Source: Nonomuraea rhodomycinica
GTDB taxonomy: Bacteria; Actinomycetota; Actinomycetes; Streptosporangiales; Streptosporangiaceae
NCBI RefSeq assembly: GCF_013363995.1
Contig: NZ_JABWGO010000001.1
Location: 1,683,222 to 1,747,221, forward strand
Length of the DNA: 64,000 bases
Direction of reading: 5' to 3'
The translations under genes were made by a program, and so were the position numbers. Each line of letters starts with the position of its first letter. Within the stretch, counting starts at the first letter, position 1. Shown here piece after piece: positions 1-9,549 of the stretch. Below the pieces are notes generated by a model. That model saw nothing but the letters and a program-made list of their open reading frames with translations, was not told the DNA's origin and did not search any database.

Positions 1-701
1 ACCCACATGAGCACCAGGTGGGCCGACACGAGCGCCAGGATGAGGCCCGGGATGAGCAGGATGTGCAGCGAGTAGAACCGGGAGATGATGTCCTCGCCCG
101 GATACTCGCCGCCGAACAGGAAGAACGTGATGTACGTGCCGACCAGCGGCAGCGAGATCGCCACGCCCTCGGTGATCCGCAGACCGGCGCCGGAGAGCAG
201 GTCGTCGGGCAGGGAGTAGCCGGTGAGGCCCTCGACCAGCGCCAGCGTCAGCAGCAGGACGCCGATCAGCCAGTTGAGCTCGCGGGGCTTGCGGTAGGCG
301 CCGGTGAAGAACACCCGGAGCATGTGCACCATCATGCCGGCGACGAACAGCAGGGCCGCCCAGTGGTGCATCTGCCGCACGAGCAGGCCGCCGCGCACGT
401 CGAAGCTGATCTCCAGCGACGACGCGTACGCCTCGGACATCATGACGCCCTTGAGCGGGGCGTACGAGCCGTTGTAGGCGATCTCCCCCATGCTGGGCTT
501 GAACCAGAACGTCAGGAACGTACCGGTCAGCAGCAGCAGGATGAACGCGTAGAGGGCGATCTCACCGAGCAGGAACGACCAGTGGTCGGGAAAGATCTTC
601 CTCAGGTTGCGCTTGAGGAAGTTGGCCCCGCCGATGCGCTCGTCGAGGAAGTTCGACGGGCCGGCGATGCCCTTGGGTACCGATGTCAGGTCGCTGCTCA
701 T
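1..701 (-). CDS. qcrB: Cytochrome bcc complex cytochrome b subunit QcrB (3' end beyond the window)
   Basis: This is the N-terminal ~233 residues of the di-heme cytochrome b of the menaquinol:cytochrome c reductase, an integral membrane protein. The translation starts MSSDLTSVPKGIAGPSNF and shows successive hydrophobic helices and the histidines around QMHHWAALLFVAGMMVHML, where the heme b ligands lie in the family. The ATG at 701 overlaps the qcrA stop codon (ATGA), so qcrB is the last gene of ctaE-qcrC-qcrA-qcrB and is translationally coupled. It is truncated only by the window edge; nothing visible suggests a broken gene. Confidence 0.95.
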   Translation of the reverse strand, partial: MSSDLTSVPKGIAGPSNFLDERIGGANFLKRNLRKIFPDHWSFLLGEIALYAFILLLLTGTFLTFWFKPSMGEIAYNGSYAPLKGVMMSEAYASSLEISFDVRGGLLVRQMHHWAALLFVAGMMVHMLRVFFTGAYRKPRELNWLIGVLLLTLALVEGLTGYSLPDDLLSGAGLRITEGVAISLPLVGTYITFFLFGGEYPGEDIISRFYSLHILLIPGLILALVSAHLVLMW

Positions 702-1810
702 GCGTGACCTCCCTTGGCCCTGGCCTCGGCCTCGGCGTCGCCGCGCTCCCAGTAGCTGGGACCGGGGGGCACCGCGAAGTCGCCCTTGGCGATGAGGTAG
801 CCCTGGTCGTCGACCGTGATCGGCAGCTGCGGCAGCGGCCGCGCGGCCGGGCCGAAGATGACCTTCGCGCCGTCGGCGGCGTCGAACGTCGACTGGTGGC
901 AGGGGCACAGGATGTGGTGGGTGGTCTGCTCGTACAGGGCCGCGGGGCAGCCCACGTGCGTGCAGATCTTGGAGTAGGCCACGATGCCGTCGTGCGTCCA
1001 GTTCAGGTTGGTGCCCGACTTGATCTCGTCCGGCCGGAACTTGATCAGGATCAGCGTGGCCTTGGCGAGGGCGTTGAGGTCGTGCTGGTAGCCCTCGGGA
1101 ACGACGGACAGGATGCCGCCCGGCGAGTTGAAGTCCGCCGCGCGGATCGGCTGGCCGGTGCCCTCGACGACGAGGCGCAGCGGCTTGCCCTCCTTGGTCT
1201 TCTCGCCCCAGACGGTGTGGCGCAGCGTCTCGTTGAACTTCGCGCCCGGCATCTTCGAGTTGTCGAGGTCGCGCAGGAGGACCAGCGGGATCAGGCCGAG
1301 CGGGGCCGCCGCGAGCAGCAGGGTGCGGCGCAGCAGCGGGCGCTTGACGAACCCGCTCTCCTTCGCGCCCTGGAGGAAGGTCTCGGCGACCACCTCGCGG
1401 CTGTCCTCGTCGGAGACCATCGGGTGGCGCTCCTGGATGAGGGAGTACTTCGGCATGATCTGGCGGACCCAGACCACGATGCCGACGGCCAGCCCCAGCA
1501 ACGCGAGCGTGAGGCTGCCTCCCAGCGCGAGGTTGGAGATCGCGGTCTTCTCCGGGCTGCCCACCTGGAACACCACGTAGGAGATGATGAACGCGATCGC
1601 CGCCAGGAAGGTGATCGTGAAGCACAGCGCCACGATCTTCTCGGCCTTGCGGGCCTTGGTCTCGTCCTGGTACGTGACGCCGGCGACCTCCGCGTCGCGT
1701 GCGGCGGGTCCCCCGTCGCCGAGCATCGAGGTGCCCGGGGCGGGGGTGCCGATGACGCGCTTGGGTACGCGCTCGTCCGGCTGCTCGATCTCGTGCTCGA
1801 TGTCTGTCAT
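698..1810 (-). CDS. qcrA: Cytochrome bcc complex Rieske iron-sulfur subunit QcrA
   Basis: Rieske [2Fe-2S] subunit of the bcc complex, 370 residues. It passes electrons from menaquinol to the cytochrome c subunit. The cluster motif is CTHVGC (Cys283, His285, Cys288) with CPCH (Cys302, Cys304, His305). The N-terminal half has three hydrophobic segments (about 61-82, 95-116 and 163-180), the long form typical of Actinobacteria rather than the single-helix proteobacterial form. The open frame extends further upstream, but I chose the ATG at 1810 because it overlaps the qcrC stop codon in an ATGA and gives the usual length. Confidence 0.96.
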   Translation of the reverse strand: MTDIEHEIEQPDERVPKRVIGTPAPGTSMLGDGGPAARDAEVAGVTYQDETKARKAEKIVALCFTITFLAAIAFIISYVVFQVGSPEKTAISNLALGGSLTLALLGLAVGIVVWVRQIMPKYSLIQERHPMVSDEDSREVVAETFLQGAKESGFVKRPLLRRTLLLAAAPLGLIPLVLLRDLDNSKMPGAKFNETLRHTVWGEKTKEGKPLRLVVEGTGQPIRAADFNSPGGILSVVPEGYQHDLNALAKATLILIKFRPDEIKSGTNLNWTHDGIVAYSKICTHVGCPAALYEQTTHHILCPCHQSTFDAADGAKVIFGPAARPLPQLPITVDDQGYLIAKGDFAVPPGPSYWERGDAEAEARAKGGHA

Positions 1811-2616
1811 GACTTCTGTCGCTTCTTCGCGGTGATCCAGATGGAGGCGAGTACGAGGGCGGTGATGCCCACGATCCAACCTACGAGACCCTCGGTCACG
1901 GGGCCAATCCGGCCCAGGCCGAAGCCTCCCGGGTCCTTCTGCTCGCGCACCTGGGTGATGTAGGCGATCATGCTGCGCTTCTCTTCGGGCGTGATCGTGG
2001 TGTCGTTGAACACCGGCATGGCCTGCGGGCCGGTGGCCATCGCCTCGTAGATCTGCGTGGGGGTGGCCTGGTTCAGGTTGGGCGCGTACTTGCCCTGCGT
2101 GAGCGCGCCGCCGGCGCCGGCCCAGTTGTGGCACTGGATGCAGTTGGCGCGGAAGAGCTCACCGCCCTTGCCGGCGTCGCCGAGCGCGGGGTCGACCTGC
2201 TCCTTGCCGGGCACCTGCGGACCGCCGCCGAGCGACTGCACGAAGGCGCCGATCTGACGGATCTTGTCCGGCGTGACCCAGCCCGCCATCGGCTTGCGCG
2301 GCGCCTGGGCGCCGGGGTTGGACGCCGGCATGCGGCCGGTGCTCATCTGGAAGTCGACGGCCGCCGCGCCCACGCCGATCAGCGTCGGACCGGTCGAGGT
2401 GCCCTGCGCGTTCATGCCGTGGCAGCTGGCGCAGTGGACCTCGAACAGGCTCTTGCCCGCGGCGACGTCGTCGAGCTTGCCCGAGGCAAGAGCCGCGTCC
2501 GCGGGCCGGCTGGCCTGCACGAACGCGGTGTATACCATCCCGACCAGCGCCAACGCCAAAATCAGGACGGCGTATCTCGCGAGGGGATGCCGCCGCCAAG
2601 CGGTGATCCTAGTCAC
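1807..2616 (-). CDS. qcrC: Cytochrome bcc complex di-heme cytochrome c subunit QcrC
   Basis: Membrane-anchored cytochrome c of 269 residues that replaces soluble cytochrome c and wires the bcc complex directly to the aa3 oxidase. There is an N-terminal signal-anchor (about 14-33) and two c-type heme motifs, CASCH at 62-66 and CIQCH at 159-163. A C-terminal helix lies at about 244-262, followed by a basic tail. Two CxxCH motifs are the actinobacterial hallmark. The start is GTG (2616), 14 bases after the ctaE stop. It ends in a four-base overlap with qcrA. Confidence 0.96.
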   Translation of the reverse strand: MTRITAWRRHPLARYAVLILALALVGMVYTAFVQASRPADAALASGKLDDVAAGKSLFEVHCASCHGMNAQGTSTGPTLIGVGAAAVDFQMSTGRMPASNPGAQAPRKPMAGWVTPDKIRQIGAFVQSLGGGPQVPGKEQVDPALGDAGKGGELFRANCIQCHNWAGAGGALTQGKYAPNLNQATPTQIYEAMATGPQAMPVFNDTTITPEEKRSMIAYITQVREQKDPGGFGLGRIGPVTEGLVGWIVGITALVLASIWITAKKRQKS

Positions 2617-2630
2617 AGAGATCCCGTTCC

Positions 2631-3281
2631 TTAACGAATGATGTAGATGGTCGCGAAAAGACCGATCCAGACGACGTCGACGAAGTGCCAGTAGTAGGAC
2701 ACGACGATGGCGCTGGTGGCCTGCTCATGCGTGAAGCGCTTCGCGGCGTACGTGCGTCCCAGCATGAACAGGAACGCGATCAGGCCACCGGTCACGTGCA
2801 GGCCGTGGAAGCCCGTCGTGAGGTAGAACACCGACGTGAATGCGTTGGCGGACAGGGTGGCGCCCTCGCTCGCCAGCTCGCCGTACTCGTACAGCTGCCC
2901 GGCGACGAAGACGGCGCCCATCAGGAAGCTGACGAAGTACCAGAAGCGGAGCTTGCCGACCTGTCCCTTCTCAGCGGCCCACACGCCGAGCTGGCACGTC
3001 ACACTCGACAGCACCAGGATGATCGTGTTGACCGTCGCGAACGGGATGTTCAGGTGAGCGCCCTCGGCCGTCGCGCCCTTCGGCAGCAGCGCAGGCCCCC
3101 ATTCGAGGCCGTGGCCCTCGCTCACCGACCGGATGGTGAAGTACATCGCGAACAGCGCCGCGAAGAACATGAGCTCAGAGGACAGCCACACGATGGTCCC
3201 GACGCTGACCAGGTTCGGTCTACGGGCCGGGTGTGCTGTCGTCGTCGAAGTTATTGCGGATGCTGTCGCCACGGGCAGCAT
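2631..3281 (-). CDS. ctaE: Cytochrome c oxidase subunit III CtaE
   Basis: Subunit III of the aa3 oxidase, 216 residues, a multi-helix membrane protein that stabilises the catalytic core. The hydrophobic segments and the final [14 protein letters not shown] helix match the family. The open frame continues far upstream, but the family similarity begins near [20 protein letters not shown], so the ATG at 3281 is chosen. It is preceded by GGAG about nine bases upstream. It is the first gene of the ctaE-qcrCAB operon and is divergent from the receiver-like gene at 3450, so its promoter must lie in 3282-3449. Confidence 0.93.
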   Translation of the reverse strand: MLPVATASAITSTTTAHPARRPNLVSVGTIVWLSSELMFFAALFAMYFTIRSVSEGHGLEWGPALLPKGATAEGAHLNIPFATVNTIILVLSSVTCQLGVWAAEKGQVGKLRFWYFVSFLMGAVFVAGQLYEYGELASEGATLSANAFTSVFYLTTGFHGLHVTGGLIAFLFMLGRTYAAKRFTHEQATSAIVVSYYWHFVDVVWIGLFATIYIIR

Positions 3282-3449
3282 TATTGCGGCTCCGGGTGTC
3301 GGTCCGGCGCACGACCCCCCGTTAGCGGGAGTCCGGAGACCATCAAGCTGGGATAATTCCTGCAAATCACGCGCCAGGGGCGGCGGCCTGGGATTGCACG
3401 CCGCCGCACCGGTACGATCCCAGGTGACCCTATACCGCTTCGACCGATA

Positions 3450-3878
3450 GTGAGCGCGACCGTGAGCACCGACGACACCATGAAGGTCCTCGTCTACAGC
3501 GACGACGCCACCACCCGCGAGGAGGTGCGGCAGGCGCTCGGCCGCCGTCCGGCCGCCGATGTGCCCTTCGTGGAGATCGTGGAGTGCGCCACCGAGCCCA
3601 AGGCGCACCAGTGGCTGGGCTCCGGGGAGATCGACGTGGCCGTGCTCGACGGCGAGACCCAGCCGGCCGGCGGCATGGGCGTGTGCCGTCAGGCCAAGGA
3701 CGAGGTCTACGACTGCCCGCCGGTGTGCCTGATCATCGCCCGGCGCGACGACCGCTGGCTGGCCGAGTGGTCCAAGGCCGACGCCGTCGTCCCGCAGCCG
3801 CTGGAGCCCCTGGTTCTGGCCGACACCGTGGCCGACCTCATGCGCCGCCGCTCCTCCACCCGACTCAACGCTAAGTAG
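3450..3878 (+). CDS. Response-regulator receiver-like protein, atypical active site
   Basis: Stand-alone receiver-fold protein of up to 142 residues with no output domain. After the start comes KVLVYSDDA, where the Asp pair matches the acidic metal-binding residues, and then VAVLDGET, whose Asp matches the phospho-acceptor position. The conserved Thr/Ser (here IIARRDD) and the conserved Lys (here VVPQPLEP, where KP is normal) appear to be replaced. It may therefore be unphosphorylated or a protein-interaction module. The start could be GTG 3450, GTG 3462 or ATG 3480. It abuts trpD and is probably cotranscribed with it. Confidence 0.75.
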   Translation: MSATVSTDDTMKVLVYSDDATTREEVRQALGRRPAADVPFVEIVECATEPKAHQWLGSGEIDVAVLDGETQPAGGMGVCRQAKDEVYDCPPVCLIIARRDDRWLAEWSKADAVVPQPLEPLVLADTVADLMRRRSSTRLNAK

Positions 3879-4925
3879 GTGCCCGCCGTGGATGCCCGGA
3901 CCACCTGGCCCGCCCTGCTGTCGGCGCTCCTCGCCGGCGAGCACCTCACCGCCGACGAGACCGCGTGGGCGATGCGAGAGATCATGTCCGGCTCCGCGAC
4001 GTCGGCGCAGATCGCCGGCTTCGCCGTCGCGCTGCGCGCCAAGGGCGAGACGGTGGCCGAGGTGGCGGGCCTGGCCCGCACCATGCTGGAGTTCGCCACG
4101 CCGCTGAGCGTGGAGGGCCCGGTGGTCGACGTGGTCGGCACCGGCGGCGACCGCGCCCACACGGTCAACGTCTCCACGATGGCGGCAATCGTGGCCGCCG
4201 CGGCGGGCGCCCGGGTCGTCAAGCACGGCAACCGCGCGGCCTCGTCCTCGTGCGGCGCGGCCGACGTCCTGGAGCACCTCGGCATCCGCCTCGACCTCAC
4301 CCCCGAGCAGACCGCCCGGGTCGCCCGGGAGGCGGGCATCGCCTTCTGCTTCGCGCCCGTCTACCACCCGGCGCTGCGCTTCGCCGGGCCGCCGCGCAAG
4401 GAGATCGGCGTCCCGACGGTCTTCAACTTCCTCGGCCCGCTCACCAACCCGGCCCGGCCCGCCGCCCAGGCGATCGGCGTCTACGACGCCGGCATGCTGC
4501 CGGTGCTCGCGGGCGTCTTCGCCGAGCGCGGGGTGTCGGCGCTGGTGTTCCGCGGCGACGACGGCCTCGACGAGCTGACGATCTCCACCACCTCGACGGT
4601 GTGGACGGTCCGCGACGGCGCGGCCACGCAGACCGTGTTCGACCCGGCCGTGCTGGGCATCCCGCGCGCCGACGCGGGCGCGCTGCGGGGCGGCGACGTG
4701 GCCTTCAACGCCCAGGCGGTGCGCGACCTGGTCGGCGGGGCGACGGGGCCGGTGCGCGACGCGGTGCTGCTCAACGCCGCCGCCGCGCTGGTCGCGCTCG
4801 ACGGTCCGGGCGACGACCTCGACTCCGCCATGATCGACGCCTACGCGCGCGCGACGCAGGCGGTCGACTCCGGCCGGGCCGCCGCGACCCTCGACCGCTG
4901 GATCGAGGTCAGCTGCGCCGCCTGA
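3879..4925 (+). CDS. trpD: Anthranilate phosphoribosyltransferase TrpD
   Basis: Transfers phosphoribose from PRPP to anthranilate in tryptophan synthesis; cytosolic, 348 residues, normal for the family. The PRPP-binding GTGGD is at 87-91, followed by NVST at 97-100, and the anthranilate/PRPP site KHGNRAASS at 115-123. [12 protein letters not shown] and DGLDE are also present. The GTG start at 3879 directly follows the stop of the receiver-like gene; GTG 3888 is an alternative. No other trp genes are nearby, and trpD also lies beside ctaE in mycobacteria. Confidence 0.96.
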   Translation: MPAVDARTTWPALLSALLAGEHLTADETAWAMREIMSGSATSAQIAGFAVALRAKGETVAEVAGLARTMLEFATPLSVEGPVVDVVGTGGDRAHTVNVSTMAAIVAAAAGARVVKHGNRAASSSCGAADVLEHLGIRLDLTPEQTARVAREAGIAFCFAPVYHPALRFAGPPRKEIGVPTVFNFLGPLTNPARPAAQAIGVYDAGMLPVLAGVFAERGVSALVFRGDDGLDELTISTTSTVWTVRDGAATQTVFDPAVLGIPRADAGALRGGDVAFNAQAVRDLVGGATGPVRDAVLLNAAAALVALDGPGDDLDSAMIDAYARATQAVDSGRAAATLDRWIEVSCAA

Positions 4926-5084
4926 CCCCCGGCTCAGGGCTCGTGCCCTCGACTGCCTGTGAGGCGCCTGGACGGCCCTCAGCCGCCCGCACGCCCGTTC
5001 CCGTACAACGGAGTACCGGGAGCGTCACAGAGCGCCAGGAGGCCCTCTGGCGGCCACGACGCGGCGCCACTGGTCAGGGGCGGG

Positions 5085-6278
5085 TCAGAAGGTCGTCGTG
5101 GGCCCGTCCTTGAGCGAGCTCCACTTCAGCCATTCCTTCCAGTTCTCCTGCCAGTGCCCCCAGCCGTTGGTGGGCTCCAGCACCCGCGGCGACCCCGTGA
5201 TGATGATCGGGTCGCCGATCAGGGTGTTGTCGAGGAACCACTTGGCGTTCTCGGGGCTGACGTTCACGCACCCGTGGCTGACGTTGGAGTTGCCCTGCGC
5301 CCCCACCGACCAGGGCGCGCTGTGGACGTACTCGCCGCTGTTGGAGATGCGGACGGTGTTGTAGACCGTGAGCTGGTAGTAGCCGGGCTCGCCGGGGCCG
5401 ATGCCGGGAGAGGTCATGACCGTGACGGCCTCCCGCGACATGGCCAGGTGGACGCCGGAGGTCGTGTAGAACTTCCAGGCGCCGCCCTGTCCCGCGCTCA
5501 TCGGCATGGTGCGGATGACCTTGCCGTCGCGCTTGACGGTCAGGACGTGGTTCTGCGTGCTGCCACGGGTGATCTGCTCGCGGCCGATGCGGAAGTCGAG
5601 TCGCACGTCGCGCTTGCCGTACAGGCCCTCACCGCCGCGCACGCCGGCCAGGCGGGCCTCCACGCGCACCTTGGTGCGGGCGGGCCAGTACTCGGTGGGC
5701 CGGAAGTCGACGTGCCGGTCGTCGAACCAGTGCCAGGCGCCCTGGACGGGCTTGGAGGTCTGCACGGTGAGGTTGCGCTCGACGGCGATCCGGTCGGTGA
5801 CCGGCTTGTCGAAGGTGATCATGATGGGCATGCCGACACCGACGGTGAGCCCGGTGTCGTTGCTGTTGGGCGTGATGTAGGCGATGTCGAAGGTGTCCTT
5901 CGCCTTGACCGTGGTGAAGGTGCTGGTGCTCTCCTTGCGCTTGCCGTCGGCGTTGACCGCGACGGTCCGCACCGTGTAGGTGGTGCCGGGCCGGGCGGTC
6001 TGGTTGCTGCGCCAGCGGGTGCCGTCGTCGCTGATGACGCCGGCCAGGCGGCCGTGGTCGCTGGTGACGTGGACGCTCTTGAGCGTCCCGGAGTCCGCGG
6101 CGACGACCACGGTCTCGTCGGTCGGCACGTCGCCGGCGCGGTCACGGGGGGTCACGGCCACGGAGACGTCCGGGGCCGCCGCGGGTTTGACGGTCTGCTT
6201 GGTCGCGGTGGTGGCGGTGCAGGCCGTCAGCAGCGACACAGCGATCAGAGCGGCCGATCCATGCGCGAGGTGCCCCAC
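5085..6278 (-). CDS. L,D-transpeptidase lipoprotein (YkuD domain with Ig-like domains)
   Basis: Cell-wall 3-3 cross-linking enzyme, 397 residues. The N-terminus ends in a lipobox (LLTAC, Cys20), so the protein should be a lipoprotein outside the membrane. The Thr/Val-rich residues ~35-240 fit the two Ig-like domains of actinobacterial Ldt enzymes, followed by the YkuD domain with SHGCVNVS (catalytic Cys337, with the preceding His). The tail includes GWGHWQENWKEWLKW, the aromatic C-terminal extension typical of the group. GTG at 6278 has GGGGGAG seven bases upstream. It lies between trpD (convergent) and the ctaCDF terminator. Confidence 0.93.
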   Translation of the reverse strand: MGHLAHGSAALIAVSLLTACTATTATKQTVKPAAAPDVSVAVTPRDRAGDVPTDETVVVAADSGTLKSVHVTSDHGRLAGVISDDGTRWRSNQTARPGTTYTVRTVAVNADGKRKESTSTFTTVKAKDTFDIAYITPNSNDTGLTVGVGMPIMITFDKPVTDRIAVERNLTVQTSKPVQGAWHWFDDRHVDFRPTEYWPARTKVRVEARLAGVRGGEGLYGKRDVRLDFRIGREQITRGSTQNHVLTVKRDGKVIRTMPMSAGQGGAWKFYTTSGVHLAMSREAVTVMTSPGIGPGEPGYYQLTVYNTVRISNSGEYVHSAPWSVGAQGNSNVSHGCVNVSPENAKWFLDNTLIGDPIIITGSPRVLEPTNGWGHWQENWKEWLKWSSLKDGPTTTF

Positions 6279-6367
6279 GAGTACTCCCCCGTCCTGTTCG
6301 GTCCCTTCGCCTCTTGTCTTACCCTGCGTGATGGATTGGCCACTTCCGCGACGTGGTAAAGATCATC

Positions 6368-6405
6368 AAAAAGCGGGCGTCCTCCCCCAAGGAGGACGCC
6401 CGCTT
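6368..6405 (-). terminator. Intrinsic terminator of ctaC-ctaD-ctaF
   Basis: A perfect 15-bp inverted repeat (6371-6385 and 6391-6405) with a five-base loop. Read on the minus strand it is followed by five T residues. It sits 26 bases after the ctaF stop codon, the expected position for a rho-independent terminator of the oxidase operon. Confidence 0.9.
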
Positions 6406-6430
6406 CGAGACTGGGACCAGACGGCTCGGG

Positions 6431-6844
6431 TCAGTGCGAGAAGTTGCCCCGGTAGTACTGGAACACGAAGCCGATCATGGCCATGATCACCAGGAAGACC
6501 CCGATGATGAACATCCACAGGCCGATGACGAACCCGGCGAAGGCGAAGGCCGCGGCCAGGCAGAGGAACAGCGGCCACCAGCTGCTCGGGCTGAAGAAGC
6601 CGATCTCACCGGCGCCGTCGCTGATGTCGGCCTGCTTGTTGTCCTCCGGCTGGGCGCCGATGCGCCGCGCGGTGAACATCAGGTAGTAGCCGATCATGAA
6701 GGCGAAGCCGACCGAGATCGCCATGGCGGTGGTGCCGACCGGCTCTCCCCGGCCCGACTCGGCCTTCGTCCAGAACCAGTAGGCGACGTCGACGCCGGCG
6801 AAGAACAGGCCGCACAGCAGGAACAGCCAACCCTGGACCTTCAT
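6431..6844 (-). CDS. ctaF: Cytochrome c oxidase subunit IV CtaF (actinobacterial type)
   Basis: Small membrane subunit of the actinobacterial aa3 oxidase, 137 residues. The visible hydrophobic segments are near residues 5-22 and 39-58 and in the C-terminal third (about 90-130), ending FQYYRGNFSH. The ATG overlaps the ctaD stop codon (ATGA at 6843-6846 read on the minus strand). That fixes the start and makes it the third gene of ctaC-ctaD-ctaF. The family is known only from Actinobacteria in bcc-aa3 supercomplexes. Confidence 0.93.
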   Translation of the reverse strand: MKVQGWLFLLCGLFFAGVDVAYWFWTKAESGRGEPVGTTAMAISVGFAFMIGYYLMFTARRIGAQPEDNKQADISDGAGEIGFFSPSSWWPLFLCLAAAFAFAGFVIGLWMFIIGVFLVIMAMIGFVFQYYRGNFSH

Positions 6845-8505
6845 CAGGCCTCGACCTCCTGGGCGGACTTGGCGGACGTGTGAGGATAGTGCAGGTCGAA
6901 CGCCGGACGCTCCGACCGGATGCGCGGCAGCGAGGTGAAGTTGTGCCGCGGCGGCGGGCAGGAGGTCGCCCATTCGAGCGAGCCGCCGAAGCCCCACGGG
7001 TCGTCGACCGTGACCTTGGGCGCCGAGCGCCAGGTCTTCCACACGTTGTAGAAGAACGGCAGCGTGGACGCGCCGAGGATGAAGGCGCCCACCGACGAGA
7101 TCATGTTGAGGTCGGTGAAGCCGTCGGCCGCGCTGTAGTCGGCGTAGCGGCGGGGGAACCCGGCCACGCCCAGCCAGTGCTGGATGAGGAACGTGGTGTG
7201 GAAGCCGATGAACAGCAGCCAGAAGTGCAGCTTGCCGAGGCGGTCGTTGAGCATCTTGCCGGTGAACTTCGGCCACCAGAAGTAGAAGCCCGCGAACATC
7301 GCGAAGACGACCGTGCCGAACACCACGTAGTGGAAGTGGGCCACCACGAAGTAGGTGTCGCTGATGTGGAAGTCCAGCGGCGGCGAGGCCAGGATGACGC
7401 CGGTCAGACCGCCGAGCAGGAAGGTGATGAGGAAGCCGACCGAGAACAGCATCGGCGACTCGAAGCTCAGATGGCCCCGCCACATCGTGCCGATCCAGTT
7501 GAAGAACTTCACGCCCGTCGGCACCGCGATGAGGAACGTCATGAACGAGAAGAACGGCAGCAGGACCTGGCCGGTCGGGAACATGTGGTGCGCCCACACC
7601 GTGATGGACAGACCCGCGATCGCGATGGTCGCGCCCACCAGGCCGATGTAGCCGAAGATCGGCTTACGGCTGAAGACCGGCAGGATCTCGGTCACGATGC
7701 CGAAGAACGGCAGCGCGATGATGTACACCTCGGGGTGGCCGAAGAACCAGAACAGGTGCTGCCACAGGATCGGCCCGGAGTTGGCCGCGTCGAAGATATG
7801 CGTGCCGAGCTTGCGGTCGGCCTCCAGGGCGAGCAGCGCGGCGGCCAGCACCGGGAACGCCATGAGCACCAGCATGCTGGTGAGGAGGACGTTCCAGGTG
7901 AAGATCGGCATGCGGAACATCGTCATGCCGGGTGCGCGCATGCAGATGATCGTGGTGATGAAGTTGACCGCGCCGAGGATGGTGCCCAGACCGGACAGCG
8001 CCAGACCCATGATCCACAGGTCGCCGCCCATGCCGGGCGAGTAGACCGCGCTGGACAGCGGGGCGTAGCCGAACCAGCCGAAGGAGGCGGCGCCGTTCGG
8101 GGTGAAGAAGCCCGACACCGCGATGGTGCTGCCGAACAGGTAGAGCCAGTAGCTCACCATGTTGAGGCGCGGGAACGCGACGTCCGGGGCGCCGATCTGC
8201 AGCGGCATCAGCTCGTTGGCGAAGCCCGCGAACAGCGGCGTCGCGAACATCAGCAGCATGATCGTGCCGTGCATGGTGAACAGCTGGTTGAACTGCTCGT
8301 TGGTGGTGATCTGCAGGCCCGGCTGTGCCAGCTCCGCCCGCATCACCAGCGCCATGACGCCGCCGATCAGGAAGAAGATGAACGACGTGATCAGGTACAG
8401 ATGACCGATGATCTTGTGGTCGGTGGAGGACAGCCACTTGGCGATGATCCGGCCCTTGGGTGTGGGCCTGGCCGTCGTCCGGAGGGGCTCTTGGATGGCG
8501 GTCAC
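6844..8505 (-). CDS. ctaD: Cytochrome c oxidase subunit I CtaD
   Basis: Catalytic heme-copper subunit of the aa3 oxidase, 553 residues, about twelve helices. The metal ligands are visible: His79 (low-spin heme a), WFFGHPEVY with His257 (CuB) cross-linked in the family to Tyr261, His306-His307 (CuB), and VAHFHYV with His390 (heme a3) and His392 (heme a). Lys333 in PTGVKFFNW fits the K proton channel. It is coupled to ctaC upstream and ctaF downstream by four-base overlaps. All key residues are intact. Confidence 0.97.
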   Translation of the reverse strand: MTAIQEPLRTTARPTPKGRIIAKWLSSTDHKIIGHLYLITSFIFFLIGGVMALVMRAELAQPGLQITTNEQFNQLFTMHGTIMLLMFATPLFAGFANELMPLQIGAPDVAFPRLNMVSYWLYLFGSTIAVSGFFTPNGAASFGWFGYAPLSSAVYSPGMGGDLWIMGLALSGLGTILGAVNFITTIICMRAPGMTMFRMPIFTWNVLLTSMLVLMAFPVLAAALLALEADRKLGTHIFDAANSGPILWQHLFWFFGHPEVYIIALPFFGIVTEILPVFSRKPIFGYIGLVGATIAIAGLSITVWAHHMFPTGQVLLPFFSFMTFLIAVPTGVKFFNWIGTMWRGHLSFESPMLFSVGFLITFLLGGLTGVILASPPLDFHISDTYFVVAHFHYVVFGTVVFAMFAGFYFWWPKFTGKMLNDRLGKLHFWLLFIGFHTTFLIQHWLGVAGFPRRYADYSAADGFTDLNMISSVGAFILGASTLPFFYNVWKTWRSAPKVTVDDPWGFGGSLEWATSCPPPRHNFTSLPRIRSERPAFDLHYPHTSAKSAQEVEA

Positions 8506-9329
8506 TGGGCGCTCCCAGTCTGGGTCGCGATGTACTGGTCGTACTCAGCCTGCGGAACGAGCTTGACGTTGAACAGCATGCGGCTGTGGTCGACGCCGCA
8601 GAGCTCGGCGCAGCGGCCGGCGTAGACGCCGGGCTTGTTCAGCGTGGTGATCTCGAACTTCCGGCCCTTGTCGTTCTCGAGCAGGCCGGGGATCACGTCG
8701 CGCTTGAACAGGAAGGCCGGCACCCAGAACGAGTGGATGACGTCCGGGGAGCTCAGGTCGAACTCCACGCGCTTGTTCACCGGCAGGACGAGCTGGGGGC
8801 CCTGGTGGTAGTCGCTCACCGGCGTGCCGGTGACGGGCTTGAGCGTCTTGCCGCCGACGACCGTGGTGAAGCGCCAGCTCCACTGGAACGCCTCGACCTT
8901 GACCTGCACGTCCGGCTTGCCCGACACGGCGTCCACCTCGCGGGTGTCACGCGCCGTGAAGAAGAAGAACACCGACACCATGACGAGCGGGACCAGCGTG
9001 TAGAAGATCTCGATCGGCAGGTTGTAGCGCACCTGCGGAGGCAGCTCCGCCTTGGCCCGCCGCCGGGTGTGGAAGATGCACGCCCAGACGATCAGGACGA
9101 TGACGACGACACCCGTGGCGAGCGCGGCGATCCAGGCACCGTTCCACAGATTGGTGATGGTGTCACCCTGGGTCGTGATGCTCGTCGGAAGGAGGCCACG
9201 AGACCAGTCGGCCTTGGGCACGTCATTAGCACACGCCGTCACGGTGGCCAGCAGCAACGCCAAAGCGGCGGCGCGCGGCACCCCGCGCCGGGCCAACGAA
9301 CGCCGTGTCGAACGGCGAGTCGGACTCAC
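8502..9329 (-). CDS. ctaC: Cytochrome c oxidase subunit II CtaC (CuA lipoprotein)
   Basis: Subunit II accepts electrons from QcrC through the binuclear CuA site. The start is set at GTG 9329, giving a basic N-region, a hydrophobic stretch and a lipobox (TVTAC). A longer ATG start at 9365 is possible but unneeded. One transmembrane pair (about 55-80 and 103-121) precedes the cupredoxin domain. The CuA motif [12 protein letters not shown] holds both Cys, the His and the Met ligands. It is first in ctaCDF. Its promoter should lie in the 9330-9549 gap shared with the divergent desulfurase. Confidence 0.94.
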   Translation of the reverse strand: MSPTRRSTRRSLARRGVPRAAALALLLATVTACANDVPKADWSRGLLPTSITTQGDTITNLWNGAWIAALATGVVVIVLIVWACIFHTRRRAKAELPPQVRYNLPIEIFYTLVPLVMVSVFFFFTARDTREVDAVSGKPDVQVKVEAFQWSWRFTTVVGGKTLKPVTGTPVSDYHQGPQLVLPVNKRVEFDLSSPDVIHSFWVPAFLFKRDVIPGLLENDKGRKFEITTLNKPGVYAGRCAELCGVDHSRMLFNVKLVPQAEYDQYIATQTGSAQ

Positions 9330-9549
9330 GGATCGCCTACCCCACAGATGAAGCCCAAGAGTCACTCTTGGGCGCTCGTATTTCCAAATGCACAGCTGAT
9401 TGCAGACACATTAGCGTGCAGGGGCCCCGCCCTCCCGCGCGGCCCCTCGAATGGCGCGCCCTGACGGGGCCCGCCTCTCCCGGCCGGGATACGGCCGGAC
9501 GGCCGGCAGCCGGCCGCGAGCGGGTCCGCGCGGGTGGGACGATGGTCTC

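Noticed and set aside
683..1963. Long open frames antisense to qcrA and to most other genes
   Set aside because: They are compositional shadows of a high-GC genome: low-complexity Arg/Gly/Ala translations without motifs, opposite clear genes.
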